The notes: a model not told the origin generated them from the sequence alone. Positions 41,274 through 48,975 are shown, counted from the stretch's first letter. The stretch: DNA of 52,422 nucleotides from Candidatus Woesearchaeota archaeon (GCA_003648985.1 QMQQ01000001.1:1-52422), one strand, 5' to 3'. Numbers and translations are program-made.

Positions 41274-44072
41274 TTACCTTACTTCTATGCCGCCTAAACG
41301 TTTAAACATGCTTAAGCCAAATCTGAGTTTTTCTTTGCTATGCGCATAGAGTGTAAAGATTGGTTCGTCCTTTAAAACAGATTCGCCCTCATGTTTGTAA
41401 AGAAACATGCCTGCATCTTTGTCTTTTGGTGCGCCTGCTGCTCTTGCCATTTTTCTGACAGAGATGCAATCGATATTTGCTATATGGCCTGTCCTTGGTG
41501 CTCTATATGTATATTTAAATGGACCTGGAACAAGATCCTCTGGTTTTATGTTCGGGTCACCTCCTTGAGCTTCTATGATTTCTTTCATTTTTTTATATGC
41601 CTCACCCGATTTAAGGATATTAATTACTTTCTGATGGGCTTTTTTTTCACCGACCATTTCAAGAAGCAAAGTAGCCATTTTAACTGCTTTTCGTTCCAGA
41701 TCGCGAGGTCTTCTTGGATCACGCATTAAAGTCCAGAGTATTGTCTTTGCTTCTAAGATTGGACCTATTCCATTGCCAATCGGTTCTTTTCCATCACTGA
41801 GCATTACTCTTATGTTCATACCTAAATTTTTTCCAACAAGTTTAAACTTTTTTTCCAGGCTTAGAGCTCTTGTTCTGGTTTTAATCTTTGTTTCTTTTCC
41901 TAACGGGATGTCTATCAAGACATGCGTAGCTCCGACAGCAGCTTTTTTAGCAAGTATTGAAGCTAAAAGCATTCCTTCTGGGTCAAGAGCTAAAGGATCG
42001 CGCAATTTAATCAATTTATCATCAGCTGAAGCAAGTTCCATTGCTCCGCCCCAGACTATGCAACCATTTGTTTTTAATACAATTTTTTTCATTTGTTCAA
42101 GCGTTAAAGCCACTGGTGCAAGAACTTCCATTGTGTCAGCGGTTCCTGCTGGACTAGTTATGCTCCTGCTGCTCGTTTTTGGTATGGTATAACCAGCAGC
42201 AGCGATTATTGGAACAATGAGCATTGATGTCCTATTTCCAGGGACGCCGCCACTACAATTATGAACGCATATTGGTGCAGATCCAACCATAAACTTGTTG
42301 AATCCATCAATTTTGAAATCATAAACATATTTTGAGTCTGATTTTATTTTTTTGATATTTTTTACTTCAAGTACAGACAAATGACCTGTAAGTAATTTCT
42401 TAACATCCTCGCTTTTGATATAATTCATTACGCTAAGCAATTTCTCTTTTGTCATAAATTTTTGTCTTTTTAGACATCTCCTGAACTCCCAACCAACACT
42501 TTTTGTTTCTATCTCTCCGCATTCTTTTATTGGTATAAGATTAATATAAGCGACGTTTGATTTCTTTCTTCCGCCAAACAAGTTCCTCGCCTGGGTGTAA
42601 ATCGTATAAGCAGTAGCTGTCATATATTTTCCACTCGGGAATCTACGTTGAGACTTATTTTTAATAGAAAGTGTTGACGACATACCCAACATGGATAATA
42701 AGTATTGTAGCTCAATAGCAAGTTTTTTTGATACAGTAACATAAGCCGTTTCATATCCACGCCTTGTATGTCCGTCGCACTTGAAAAGCGTTCTAAGAAA
42801 TTCTAATTTCATTTCATCACTAACATCAAAGAGAAAAGAAGGTATGCTCTTTTCTAAAGCTTTTTTTCCAACTTTAAGAGCGTGAAGAATAGAAGACAGA
42901 TTTTGACTATATATAGTAACTCTAACAGCTGTTTTGTGTGGATAGTTAATTGTAGGTTTGATTTTGAATACCTTCTTAATACAGTATATCGCATCTTTGA
43001 TCAGATCTTTCTCATGCGAACCAAAATTTAGAAAGACTCCTTGATAATTCGCAAATCCTTCTGTGATATAGTATCCAAGAAAACGTATAAATTCTGGAGT
43101 TATTTTAATTACGTTTTTGAATTGCTTGCCTCTTTTTTTGGTCTTTACATTTAGTTCAATCTCTTTTATAGGTTTATCGTTTTTTAAACCCGAAGGGACA
43201 ATAACAAAATCGCCTTTTTTTAAAGAACATGCAGGTATGTTTTTTATCTTACCTTTTTTTAGAACAAAAATAGTATGATCGGGAGTGACTTTAATAGTTC
43301 TGTTTCCTCTTAAAGTAATGAGGTATAAATATCTAGGAGAGGGTGCCCTAAATACACCAGAAACAGGTTTGAATTCAACTTCTCCAGCTTCATTGTAAGT
43401 TAGCGCACAAAGGCCATTCAAGTTTTTTGATGTAAATTCAGCTCCGTCTTTATAAACAATATCAGCAGGATCACATTGCGCAAAAATATTGTCTATTACT
43501 TCTCCTATTGATTTAACTTTAACACTGCCGCTGTTTCTAATCATGACTGGAACATCCCATGATAAACAATGCTTATCAAGGATTGGATGTCTATTAAGCT
43601 TTAATTTTCCGCCATAATGGACTATTGCCTTTGTTAGGTTAACTGTCTCATCTAAAGTCATGCCTTTCGTATAGCATGCGCCGATAAAATATGTAAGTTC
43701 AACTTGACTAAGTTTATCTTCAACCAATTCTTTTATTATTTCAAATATTTCTTTTCGTTTAAGCGGAATTCCGTCTAACTTTTTTTTGATGGCGAAGACG
43801 CCAGAAGGTTTTGGCCTTAAATCGATATCAACAATATCGCCATCTTTCACATTCAGCTTCTTTAGAACTTCTTCAAACAAGCCTATATGCCCTTTTGGAA
43901 CTGCTTTTTCAGTTTGAGCAATATCAACTATCGCTGTTGTTTCACGTTTTCTGAATTTTATTTTTATACGGTCTTCTGAAAATAAATCAAGCCTTCGAGC
44001 ATCTTCCTCATTAAGCACAGCTATTAGTATGCCTCCAGTTGCTATGTCCATGTCTCTTACAACGAGCTTCAA
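41274..44072 (-). CDS. deoA: AMP phosphorylase, interrupted by an intein
   Basis: This enzyme converts AMP and phosphate to adenine and ribose-1,5-bisphosphate, first step of the archaeal AMP pathway that feeds type III RuBisCO. The precursor is 932 residues. An N-extein of 168 residues includes the extra N-terminal domain typical of archaeal AMPpase and ends HPILDKH. A 437-residue intein follows, then a 327-residue C-extein beginning CSGGVPGNRTSM. The joined protein is 495 residues, normal for the family. The intein splits DKH/CSGG, the phosphate-binding motif, so splicing is essential for activity. No RuBisCO or R15P isomerase gene is in the window. It follows the AI-2E gene by 1 bp. Confidence 0.95.
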   Translation of the reverse strand: MKLVVRDMDIATGGILIAVLNEEDARRLDLFSEDRIKIKFRKRETTAIVDIAQTEKAVPKGHIGLFEEVLKKLNVKDGDIVDIDLRPKPSGVFAIKKKLDGIPLKRKEIFEIIKELVEDKLSQVELTYFIGACYTKGMTLDETVNLTKAIVHYGGKLKLNRHPILDKHCLSWDVPVMIRNSGSVKVKSIGEVIDNIFAQCDPADIVYKDGAEFTSKNLNGLCALTYNEAGEVEFKPVSGVFRAPSPRYLYLITLRGNRTIKVTPDHTIFVLKKGKIKNIPACSLKKGDFVIVPSGLKNDKPIKEIELNVKTKKRGKQFKNVIKITPEFIRFLGYYITEGFANYQGVFLNFGSHEKDLIKDAIYCIKKVFKIKPTINYPHKTAVRVTIYSQNLSSILHALKVGKKALEKSIPSFLFDVSDEMKLEFLRTLFKCDGHTRRGYETAYVTVSKKLAIELQYLLSMLGMSSTLSIKNKSQRRFPSGKYMTATAYTIYTQARNLFGGRKKSNVAYINLIPIKECGEIETKSVGWEFRRCLKRQKFMTKEKLLSVMNYIKSEDVKKLLTGHLSVLEVKNIKKIKSDSKYVYDFKIDGFNKFMVGSAPICVHNCSGGVPGNRTSMLIVPIIAAAGYTIPKTSSRSITSPAGTADTMEVLAPVALTLEQMKKIVLKTNGCIVWGGAMELASADDKLIKLRDPLALDPEGMLLASILAKKAAVGATHVLIDIPLGKETKIKTRTRALSLEKKFKLVGKNLGMNIRVMLSDGKEPIGNGIGPILEAKTILWTLMRDPRRPRDLERKAVKMATLLLEMVGEKKAHQKVINILKSGEAYKKMKEIIEAQGGDPNIKPEDLVPGPFKYTYRAPRTGHIANIDCISVRKMARAAGAPKDKDAGMFLYKHEGESVLKDEPIFTLYAHSKEKLRFGLSMFKRLGGIEVR
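42258..43568 (-). mobile_element. Intein with LAGLIDADG endonuclease in AMP phosphorylase
   Basis: Precursor residues 169-605 (437 residues). The first residue is Cys (CLSWDVPVMI, block A), block B has TPDH (263-266), and the C-terminus is VHN followed by Cys, giving the H-N/C splice junction. All splicing residues therefore look intact. Two LAGLIDADG-like motifs are present, FLGYYITEG (331-339) and FLRTLFKCDGH (425-435), each keeping an acidic residue (E338, D433), so the homing endonuclease may still be active. Confidence 0.95.
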
Positions 44073-44073
44073 T

Positions 44074-45096
44074 TTATTTACCTCTTTTTTCTTTTCGCGT
44101 TTCTCTATACATTTTTACAAAGGTTATAATCAATGCTAGGCTTAGTGGTCCTGCGATGATTCCTATCAAACCCATTAATCTTAATCCTCCGAATAAACCG
44201 ATAACGACAAGCAAAGGATGTATCTTTGCCTTTTTTCCGACTAGTTTTGGTTTAAAGAATGTATCTATCGATGAAACTGTTATGCCACCAATCAAAATTA
44301 TGATTGCAGAAAACATATTTCCAAATATTAGCTGAAGTAAAACTGCAGGAACCCAGATTATTGTAGGGCCGATTAAAGGTATGAATGCTAGTATTCCAAT
44401 CAAGGTCGCCCATAAGATTGGAGTTGAGATTCCTGCGATTTTAAAAGCAAGCGCAGAAATGATACCTTCTATTATTGCGACAAAAAGAAATCCTTTTATT
44501 ATTGCTCTTGTGACTTCTTTTAGTTGATTGAATATCTTTTCTTCTTGCTTGGATTCCAAAGGCGTTAATCGTCTTATTTTTGCAATGATTTCTTTCCCAT
44601 CTCTTAGTAAAAAGAACGACGTGAAGAAAATTAAAATGAATTCGAGCAATCTTTGGGGTATGCTAAAAACAAGTTCATATCCTGTTTTTGTTAGATAATC
44701 TGTGATTTTTTTGAAAGTCTCAAAAATCGCTGTTTTTATTCCCGGTCTTTTTAACAGTTCACAGAAAAATCCTCTTTTGCATTCTTCAAATTCGCTATAA
44801 ATGATCTGTTTAAATCTTAAGTATCCAACAGATGCCTCTTTAGCAAGCTGGTAGACAAGCATTGTTGCTGGTACAAGGATTATTACAATAATAAGCGCTG
44901 TAACTATTGCTGCTGCTAAATTTTTATGCTTGAATTTTTTATAGAACCATTGATATAGTGGGTAGAATAAATAAGATAAAACAGCGCCTGCAATTAATGA
45001 TGTGAGAAATGATTTAATGATCAAGAAGCCGATAACTGCAAAGAGAATTAAAAGTACTGCAATAAAAAGTCTGATACCTCTTTTATTGTTTGGCAT
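44074..45096 (-). CDS. AI-2E family membrane protein
   Basis: 340 residues with seven or eight membrane spans and a central soluble stretch. C-terminal landmarks are ILWATLIGILAFIPLIGPTIIWVPA, the family's conserved P-x-x-G-P region, and HPLLVVIGLFGGLRLMGLIGIIAGP. The family includes exporters and Na+/H+ antiporters; substrate unknown. Its stop is 1 bp from the AMP phosphorylase start, so the two are co-transcribed. Confidence 0.88.
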   Translation of the reverse strand: MPNNKRGIRLFIAVLLILFAVIGFLIIKSFLTSLIAGAVLSYLFYPLYQWFYKKFKHKNLAAAIVTALIIVIILVPATMLVYQLAKEASVGYLRFKQIIYSEFEECKRGFFCELLKRPGIKTAIFETFKKITDYLTKTGYELVFSIPQRLLEFILIFFTSFFLLRDGKEIIAKIRRLTPLESKQEEKIFNQLKEVTRAIIKGFLFVAIIEGIISALAFKIAGISTPILWATLIGILAFIPLIGPTIIWVPAVLLQLIFGNMFSAIIILIGGITVSSIDTFFKPKLVGKKAKIHPLLVVIGLFGGLRLMGLIGIIAGPLSLALIITFVKMYRETRKEKRGK

Positions 45097-45135
45097 TGAG
45101 AATTGGAATTAAAGAAAGTATATAAAATTTTTTGA

Positions 45136-45208
45136 TGGGCCCGCCCGGAATCGAACCGGGGACCTTCTCCGCGTCAGGGAGACGTCATAGCCACTAGACT
45201 ACGGGCCC
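45136..45208 (-). tRNA. tRNA-Val(GAC)
   Basis: 73 nt, no intron. Acceptor GGGCCCG/CGGGCCC, discriminator A. Anticodon stem TCTCC/GGAGA with loop CTGACGC gives GAC. T-arm CCCGG-TTCGATT-CCGGG. Confidence 0.95.
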
Positions 45209-45301
45209 ATAGCACTGCTTTACAAAAACGATTTATATATTTTTGGTTTTATGTTTTGGGTTTTGGAAATATTTAAAATTTACATCCTTTGATTATGGTG
45301 T

Positions 45302-46573
45302 ATGTTCAATTTTTTAAAGAAACTCTTTATGGGAAAGCGTTCAGGTATAGCCGTTGTTATTGGATTAAATCAGATCAATGACGAGTTAAATAAACACTAT
45401 GAAAATGTTGTAAGTAAGATAGAAAAACGGATTTCTAACCTAGAAAATCTTTTCTCAAACTATGTTGATTCTTTAGCGCAGATGGCAGAGCAGCTTAGAA
45501 ATGCTGAAATAAAATTAAAAATTGATGAAAAAACCAAATCCATTGTTATTTCTCAGAGAGAGAATTATTTGAAACATTTAAACTTATTAATTGAGCAGCT
45601 TAAATCAATTAAATTATCAAATGTCGATGAGTTCGCAAAAGGTATTTTTTTGGTTGAAACTAAGCTTAATGCTTTTTTTAAAAGCGCGGTAAGAAGTAGG
45701 GAATTAGCTAAACATTTATTTTTTGATGAGATTGAGGGTGTTGACAAAGCACTAAATTTTATACGGAGATTGATAGAAAACAGTAAGGCTGTTTTAGAAG
45801 AGAATAATGTCTTGCTTTTTTATAAGTTAAGAGAGAAATATGAAGCGTTCAAATCTGTTTCGACTAAAAGAAAAGAGGTTGCAGATTTGATTTTAGATGC
45901 AAAGAAAAAACTTGTTGAACTTGGGCGTGAAAAGGAATCACTTGAACATGAATTAGAAGCACTTAAACACGACCCAAAATTTAGTGAATTTACTCTCTTG
46001 CAAAAAGAAAATGATGAACTTGAATATACTATTGAGCGATTAAAATCAAAAACACTTGAATTGTTTTCTCCTATCCAAAGGCCATTGAGGAAATTTTCAA
46101 GGATTGTTTCAGAAAAAGAGGACATTAAGTTGATTGAGGCTTATCTAAGAGGCCCTTTTGATGCTTTGATTTCTGATGAGAAGTTGAGAATTTTAAAATT
46201 GTTAGCCGATTTAAAGCGGTGTGTTTCTATTGATCAAATTGATTTAAAAGATAAAAAGAAGGAAACTGTTTTCAATAACATAGAAAAGATTAATTTTTCT
46301 GTGCTGAATTCAATTCTTGAAGATTATAAATCAATTTGTGAAAAGAAGACGCTGGTCAAAAAGAAGTTGTACAATAATCAAATAACATTAAGAAAAAAAG
46401 AGATTCAATATCGGCTTGAATATATTGATGCAAAAATAAGGGAAGAAAAGGAAAAATTGCTGCGCGCTGAAGAGCGGAAGAAACGACTTGACGAGGAGTT
46501 TTTTCCTTTAAAAAGAGAATTTGAAAATGACTTGGGAAAATTTCTTGGCAAAGAAGTGACGATAAGTTTTTAA
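45302..46573 (+). CDS. Coiled-coil protein, unrecognised
   Basis: 423 residues, almost entirely helical, with long coiled-coil segments (about 30-110, 170-255 and 340-410) and no signal peptide. The N-terminus MFNFLKKLFMGKRSGIAVVIG is amphipathic and could touch the membrane. The segment around 275-310 (LIEAYLRGPFDALISDEKLRILKLLADLKRCV) looks more globular and could be a small helical domain. A TATA-like AATATTTAAAATTT lies about 27-34 nt before the ATG. A cytoskeletal or scaffold role is possible, but nothing in the sequence proves it. Confidence 0.65.
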   Translation: MFNFLKKLFMGKRSGIAVVIGLNQINDELNKHYENVVSKIEKRISNLENLFSNYVDSLAQMAEQLRNAEIKLKIDEKTKSIVISQRENYLKHLNLLIEQLKSIKLSNVDEFAKGIFLVETKLNAFFKSAVRSRELAKHLFFDEIEGVDKALNFIRRLIENSKAVLEENNVLLFYKLREKYEAFKSVSTKRKEVADLILDAKKKLVELGREKESLEHELEALKHDPKFSEFTLLQKENDELEYTIERLKSKTLELFSPIQRPLRKFSRIVSEKEDIKLIEAYLRGPFDALISDEKLRILKLLADLKRCVSIDQIDLKDKKKETVFNNIEKINFSVLNSILEDYKSICEKKTLVKKKLYNNQITLRKKEIQYRLEYIDAKIREEKEKLLRAEERKKRLDEEFFPLKREFENDLGKFLGKEVTISF

Positions 46574-46598
46574 AAAGAAAATCAGATATTTCTTTTAC

Positions 46599-46786
46599 AG
46601 CCCCGTGGTGTAGCGGTCAAGCATCCAGGCCTTTGGAGCCTGGGACGGCGGTTCGAATTAACCCTTTCCGCCAAACTTTTAGAAAAAGTTTGATCAAAAA
46701 CGGAAAAAGTGCACCTTCGGTGCAACCAAACTTTTAGAAAAAGTTTGATCAAAAACGGAAAGGGAACGAAAATCCGCCCGGGGCTA
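46599..46786 (+). tRNA. tRNA-Gln(UUG) with 115-nt T-loop intron
   Basis: 188 nt in the gene, 73 nt after intron removal. Acceptor AGCCCCG/CGGGGCT, discriminator A. Anticodon stem CAGGC/GCCTG with loop CTTTGGA gives TTG. The T-stem halves GGCGG (46647-46651) and CCGCC (46774-46778) are perfectly complementary but separated by TTCGAA, 115 extra nt and T. There is no intron at 37/38. A nearer CCGCC exists at 46668-46672, but using it would leave no matching acceptor strand, so the long form is the right reading. Confidence 0.92.
46658..46772 (+). other. T-loop intron of tRNA-Gln with internal duplication
   Basis: Exon TTCG pairs with intron CGAA as a 4-bp central helix. Bulges AAT on each strand hold cuts that leave the normal TTCGAAT loop. 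A 9-bp inner stem CCCTTTCCG/CGGAAAGGG (46662-46670 and 46756-46764) follows. Inside are two identical 36-nt copies (46671-46706 and 46726-46761), each with a 9-bp hairpin CAAACTTTT-AGA-AAAAGTTTG. A TGCAC-CTTCG-GTGCA hairpin sits between them. Confidence 0.88.
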
Positions 46787-46864
46787 TTTACTACATTAGT
46801 TCTGACTCTGCGAGCCCACTTTAAAGAACAAAACATTTAAATAAATAGAATTAGTACTAAACTT

Positions 46865-47383
46865 ATGATGAAAACGAAAAACAAAAGATTGATTTATGCT
46901 TTGATTATTGCACTCGCTATTATAGGGGTTGTTTTGTTTGTGTATTTAAGCAAATCAGCAATTACCCAGAGAGAAGTAGAAGAAATTACAGCACCTGCAA
47001 TAGAAGAAGAATTTCCTGAAAAAGAAACAGGTATTCCCAATCCTGCTAGTGTTTATTGCGAAGATTTAGGATACAATTACGTAATAAGAACTAACCCTAA
47101 AACTAAAGGACAATATGGAATATGTATTTTTCCTGATGGAAATGAATGTGAGGAGTGGGAATTTTATAGAGGAAAATGTGGACAAAAATTTACTTTTTGT
47201 GAACAACAAGGATTTAGAATAGAAAACAGAATTGATAATATGGGTACTTGGACTGCAGAATATGCTGTTTGTATTTTTGATGATGGTTCTGAGTGTCTGG
47301 AACAGGCTTATTTTGATGGTAAATGTAATCCTTCTGAATGTAAAAAATGGAAAATGTCAGAAGGCGGATGTATAAAATCTTAA
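46865..47383 (+). CDS. Secreted protein with two DUF333 repeats
   Basis: 172 residues. An N-terminal membrane anchor or signal (LIYALIIALAIIGVVLFVYL) and an acidic linker are followed by two Cys-rich repeats. The first is NPASVYCEDLGY ... GQYGICIFPDGNECEEW ... GKCG; the second is FCEQQGF ... EYAVCIFDDGSECLEQ ... GKCN. The pattern is the DUF333 (hemolysin-like) repeat with two disulfide-capable Cys pairs. It is exported and probably disulfide-bonded, matching the DsbA-like protein at 11.7-13.0 kb. Function unknown. A TATA-like ACATTTAAATAA lies about 25 nt upstream. Confidence 0.75.
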   Translation: MMKTKNKRLIYALIIALAIIGVVLFVYLSKSAITQREVEEITAPAIEEEFPEKETGIPNPASVYCEDLGYNYVIRTNPKTKGQYGICIFPDGNECEEWEFYRGKCGQKFTFCEQQGFRIENRIDNMGTWTAEYAVCIFDDGSECLEQAYFDGKCNPSECKKWKMSEGGCIKS

Positions 47384-47399
47384 TGATTTTCAGCGGACT

Positions 47400-47485
47400 T
47401 GCAACTCGGAATTTTTGCCTTCGGGAACGTTGCATTAAAATTCCGTCTTCCCTTCGGTCAGAGGCTTCTTGCGCAAAACAAGAAG
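47400..47485 (+). ncRNA. Candidate structured RNA with pseudoknot topology
   Basis: Complementary segments occur in the order A-B-A'-B': TGCAAC (47400-47405) with GTTGCA (47429-47434), and CGGAATTTT (47407-47415) with AAAATTCCG (47437-47445). A CC-UUCG-GG tetraloop hairpin lies in the middle, and a 7-bp hairpin CTTCTTG/CAAGAAG (47465-47485) follows. The region is more GC-rich than other intergenic DNA here and has no open frame of note. Strand is given for convenience; it could also be a 3' UTR or terminator structure. Confidence 0.4.
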
Positions 47486-47532
47486 ATTTAAGTAAAATGT
47501 TTTAATTATCCTATGCAAGAGGTGAAAAAAAG

Positions 47533-47817
47533 ATGTTATCAAAAATACCTGCAAATCTTGAGAAAATAAAAAAAGAGGATTTGGACAAAGAGATACTAAG
47601 AATTGGAATAATAGCTGAATTGGATGCTATAAATCTTTATGAGCAAATGGCAGCTATGACTGAAAACGAAAATATTAGGAAAGTTCTTTTGGATATAGCA
47701 AAAGAAGAGAAGACACATGTAGGTGAGTTTCAAACTTTACTATTAAAAGAAGATAAAGAACAAGAAAAAGAGTTAGAAGAGGGTAAAAAAGAAATTGCTG
47801 AATTAACTGATAAATAA
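47533..47817 (+). CDS. Encapsulated-ferritin-like (EncFtn family) protein
   Basis: 94 residues forming a half-ferritin helical hairpin. E29 (IIAELDAINLYEQM) and E59-x2-H62 (AKEEKTHVGEF) match the metal ligands of encapsulated ferritin, and overall it closely resembles the ferritin-like segment found with archaeal encapsulin shells. EncFtn dimers pair to make a ferroxidase site and oxidise iron inside encapsulin. The tail is short and acidic (QEKELEEGKKEIAELTDK), and no shell gene lies nearby. GAGGTG lies 8 nt before the ATG. Confidence 0.82.
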   Translation: MLSKIPANLEKIKKEDLDKEILRIGIIAELDAINLYEQMAAMTENENIRKVLLDIAKEEKTHVGEFQTLLLKEDKEQEKELEEGKKEIAELTDK

Positions 47818-47908
47818 CCAGTAGCGACATTTCTTGGTTCAGTTTCGATTTCGAATTCGATATATTTATAAATGAATGCTAGATCTTGAACAAAAAGCTT
47901 AACATTCT

Positions 47909-47924
47909 CACGCCGAGAGGCGTG
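47909..47924 (+). promoter_or_regulatory. Hairpin in S19e 5' UTR
   Basis: CACGCC-GAGA-GGCGTG is a perfect 6-bp stem with a GNRA loop. It lies between a TATA-like TATATTTATAAAT (about 47860-47872) and the S19e ATG at 47945, so it would be in the mRNA leader. Confidence 0.4.
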
Positions 47925-47944
47925 ATAATTAGTTGGATGATAAA

Positions 47945-48379
47945 ATGGTAGGCGTGTTCGATGTTTACCCAAATGATTTGATCGAGAAGGCTGCTGAAGA
48001 ACTGAAGAAAGTTTCAGAGATAAAGCCGCCAGAATGGGCAAAGTTTGTTAAAACGGGTGTTCATAAAGAAAGGCCCCCTGCAGATCCTGATTGGTGGTAT
48101 AAAAGGGTTGCCGCAATTCTAAGAACGATTTACGCAAGAGGTCCGATTGGAGTAAGTAAACTGCGGACAAAATATGGAGGAAAAAGAAGAAGGGGTCATA
48201 AAATGCCCCATCATAGGAAAGGTAGCGGTAGCGTGATAAGAAAAGCATTGCAGCAGCTTGAAAAAGCCGGTTTAGTGGAGCAATCAAAAGATAAGTTGAG
48301 AAAAGGACGAATAATTACAGCAAAAGGAAAAAGTTTTCTTGATAAGATTGCTATAGGTCTTTTAAAGAAGCAAAAATAA
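47945..48379 (+). CDS. rps19e: Ribosomal protein S19e
   Basis: A small-subunit protein found in archaea and eukaryotes. The 144 residues from the ATG at 47945 (MVGVFDVYPNDLIEKAAEELK) include PPEWAKFVKTGVHKERPP, WWYKRVAAILRTIYARGPIGVSKLR, and a basic C-terminal helix. The chosen start gives the usual MV-x-V-x-DV N-terminus; a TTG at 47933 is less likely. It leads a run with L39e and L31e. Confidence 0.95.
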   Translation: MVGVFDVYPNDLIEKAAEELKKVSEIKPPEWAKFVKTGVHKERPPADPDWWYKRVAAILRTIYARGPIGVSKLRTKYGGKRRRGHKMPHHRKGSGSVIRKALQQLEKAGLVEQSKDKLRKGRIITAKGKSFLDKIAIGLLKKQK

Positions 48380-48380
48380 A

Positions 48381-48554
48381 ATGGCAAGGCATAAACCAAC
48401 TGCGAAAAAAAGAAGGCTTGTAAAGAAAATGAAGCAAACAAGATGGGCACCATTTTGGACAGTGCTAAAGGTATATGGTCCTGGAAGAAGAGTCCATCCA
48501 GGAAGACATACTAGAATAAAAAGGAGCTGGCGTAGAACGAGAACTAAAGCTTAA
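48381..48554 (+). CDS. rpl39e: Ribosomal protein L39e
   Basis: 57 residues, very basic: MARHKPTAKKRRLVKKMKQ, then RWAPFWTVLK and a C-terminal RIKRSWRRTRTKA. Size and pattern are those of L39e, which lines the ribosomal exit tunnel. It starts 1 bp after the S19e stop and ends 1 bp before the next ATG. Confidence 0.93.
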   Translation: MARHKPTAKKRRLVKKMKQTRWAPFWTVLKVYGPGRRVHPGRHTRIKRSWRRTRTKA

Positions 48555-48555
48555 A

Positions 48556-48975
48556 ATGAGTTTTCCAATACATCGTGAGGAGAGATTCGTGGAGATGAAT
48601 AGGAAAAAATTAGAGGATTTATTGTTTGCTTTTAATAGCATTGCTAAGAAAGCAAGAATTCCGAGAGAGGTTTTTAGAGAAATGCTAAAAAAGAATGATG
48701 TTCCAAAAGAATTGCAGCAACCACTAGAACGAGCTGTTTATGGACGCTCTAAATATGTCGGCCTTGGCAGAGAAGTTCCTGTTGGAAATTGTGTTGGAGT
48801 ACTCGATAAATATTTCGGAGGATGGTGTTGTTTAAGCCTTACTGAAACAGTAGGATATTTCAGTTTAGGTTTGTTGGTTAAATTTGGAGCTTATATTTAC
48901 AATATTATTCATAGCATTTATAATGCGGTTAGCACTATTTTGCCTTTCAATTTATACAAAAAGAAAAATGCCTGA
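48556..48975 (+). CDS. Hypothetical protein inserted between L39e and L31e
   Basis: 139 residues. An N-terminal helical part (MNRKKLEDLLFAFNSIAKKARIPREVFREML) is followed by GLGREVPVGNCVGVLDKYFGGWCCLS and a hydrophobic C-terminal helix (about 105-130). In many archaea L39e is followed directly by L31e, so this is an insertion into a conserved pair. Starts at 48556 or 48595 are possible. It overlaps L31e by 8 bp. Family unrecognised. Confidence 0.55.
   Translation: MSFPIHREERFVEMNRKKLEDLLFAFNSIAKKARIPREVFREMLKKNDVPKELQQPLERAVYGRSKYVGLGREVPVGNCVGVLDKYFGGWCCLSLTETVGYFSLGLLVKFGAYIYNIIHSIYNAVSTILPFNLYKKKNA

Noticed and set aside
46599..46672. Shorter tRNA-Gln ending at the nearer CCGCC (46668-46672)
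   Set aside because: That T-stem would have a 16-nt loop and no matching acceptor strand; the strand at 46779-46785 pairs perfectly.
46671..46761. CRISPR array from the two 36-nt copies
   Set aside because: Only two copies with one 19-nt hairpin spacer, inside a tRNA intron, and no cas genes anywhere in the window.
46582..46836. 84-residue minus-strand open frame across tRNA-Gln
   Set aside because: It exists only because the tRNA and its duplicated intron happen to lack stops; the protein is antisense to a clear tRNA.
48884..48967. Longer N-terminus for L31e starting at 48884
   Set aside because: The extra 28 residues are hydrophobic and unlike any L31e; they are out-of-frame sequence of the preceding gene.
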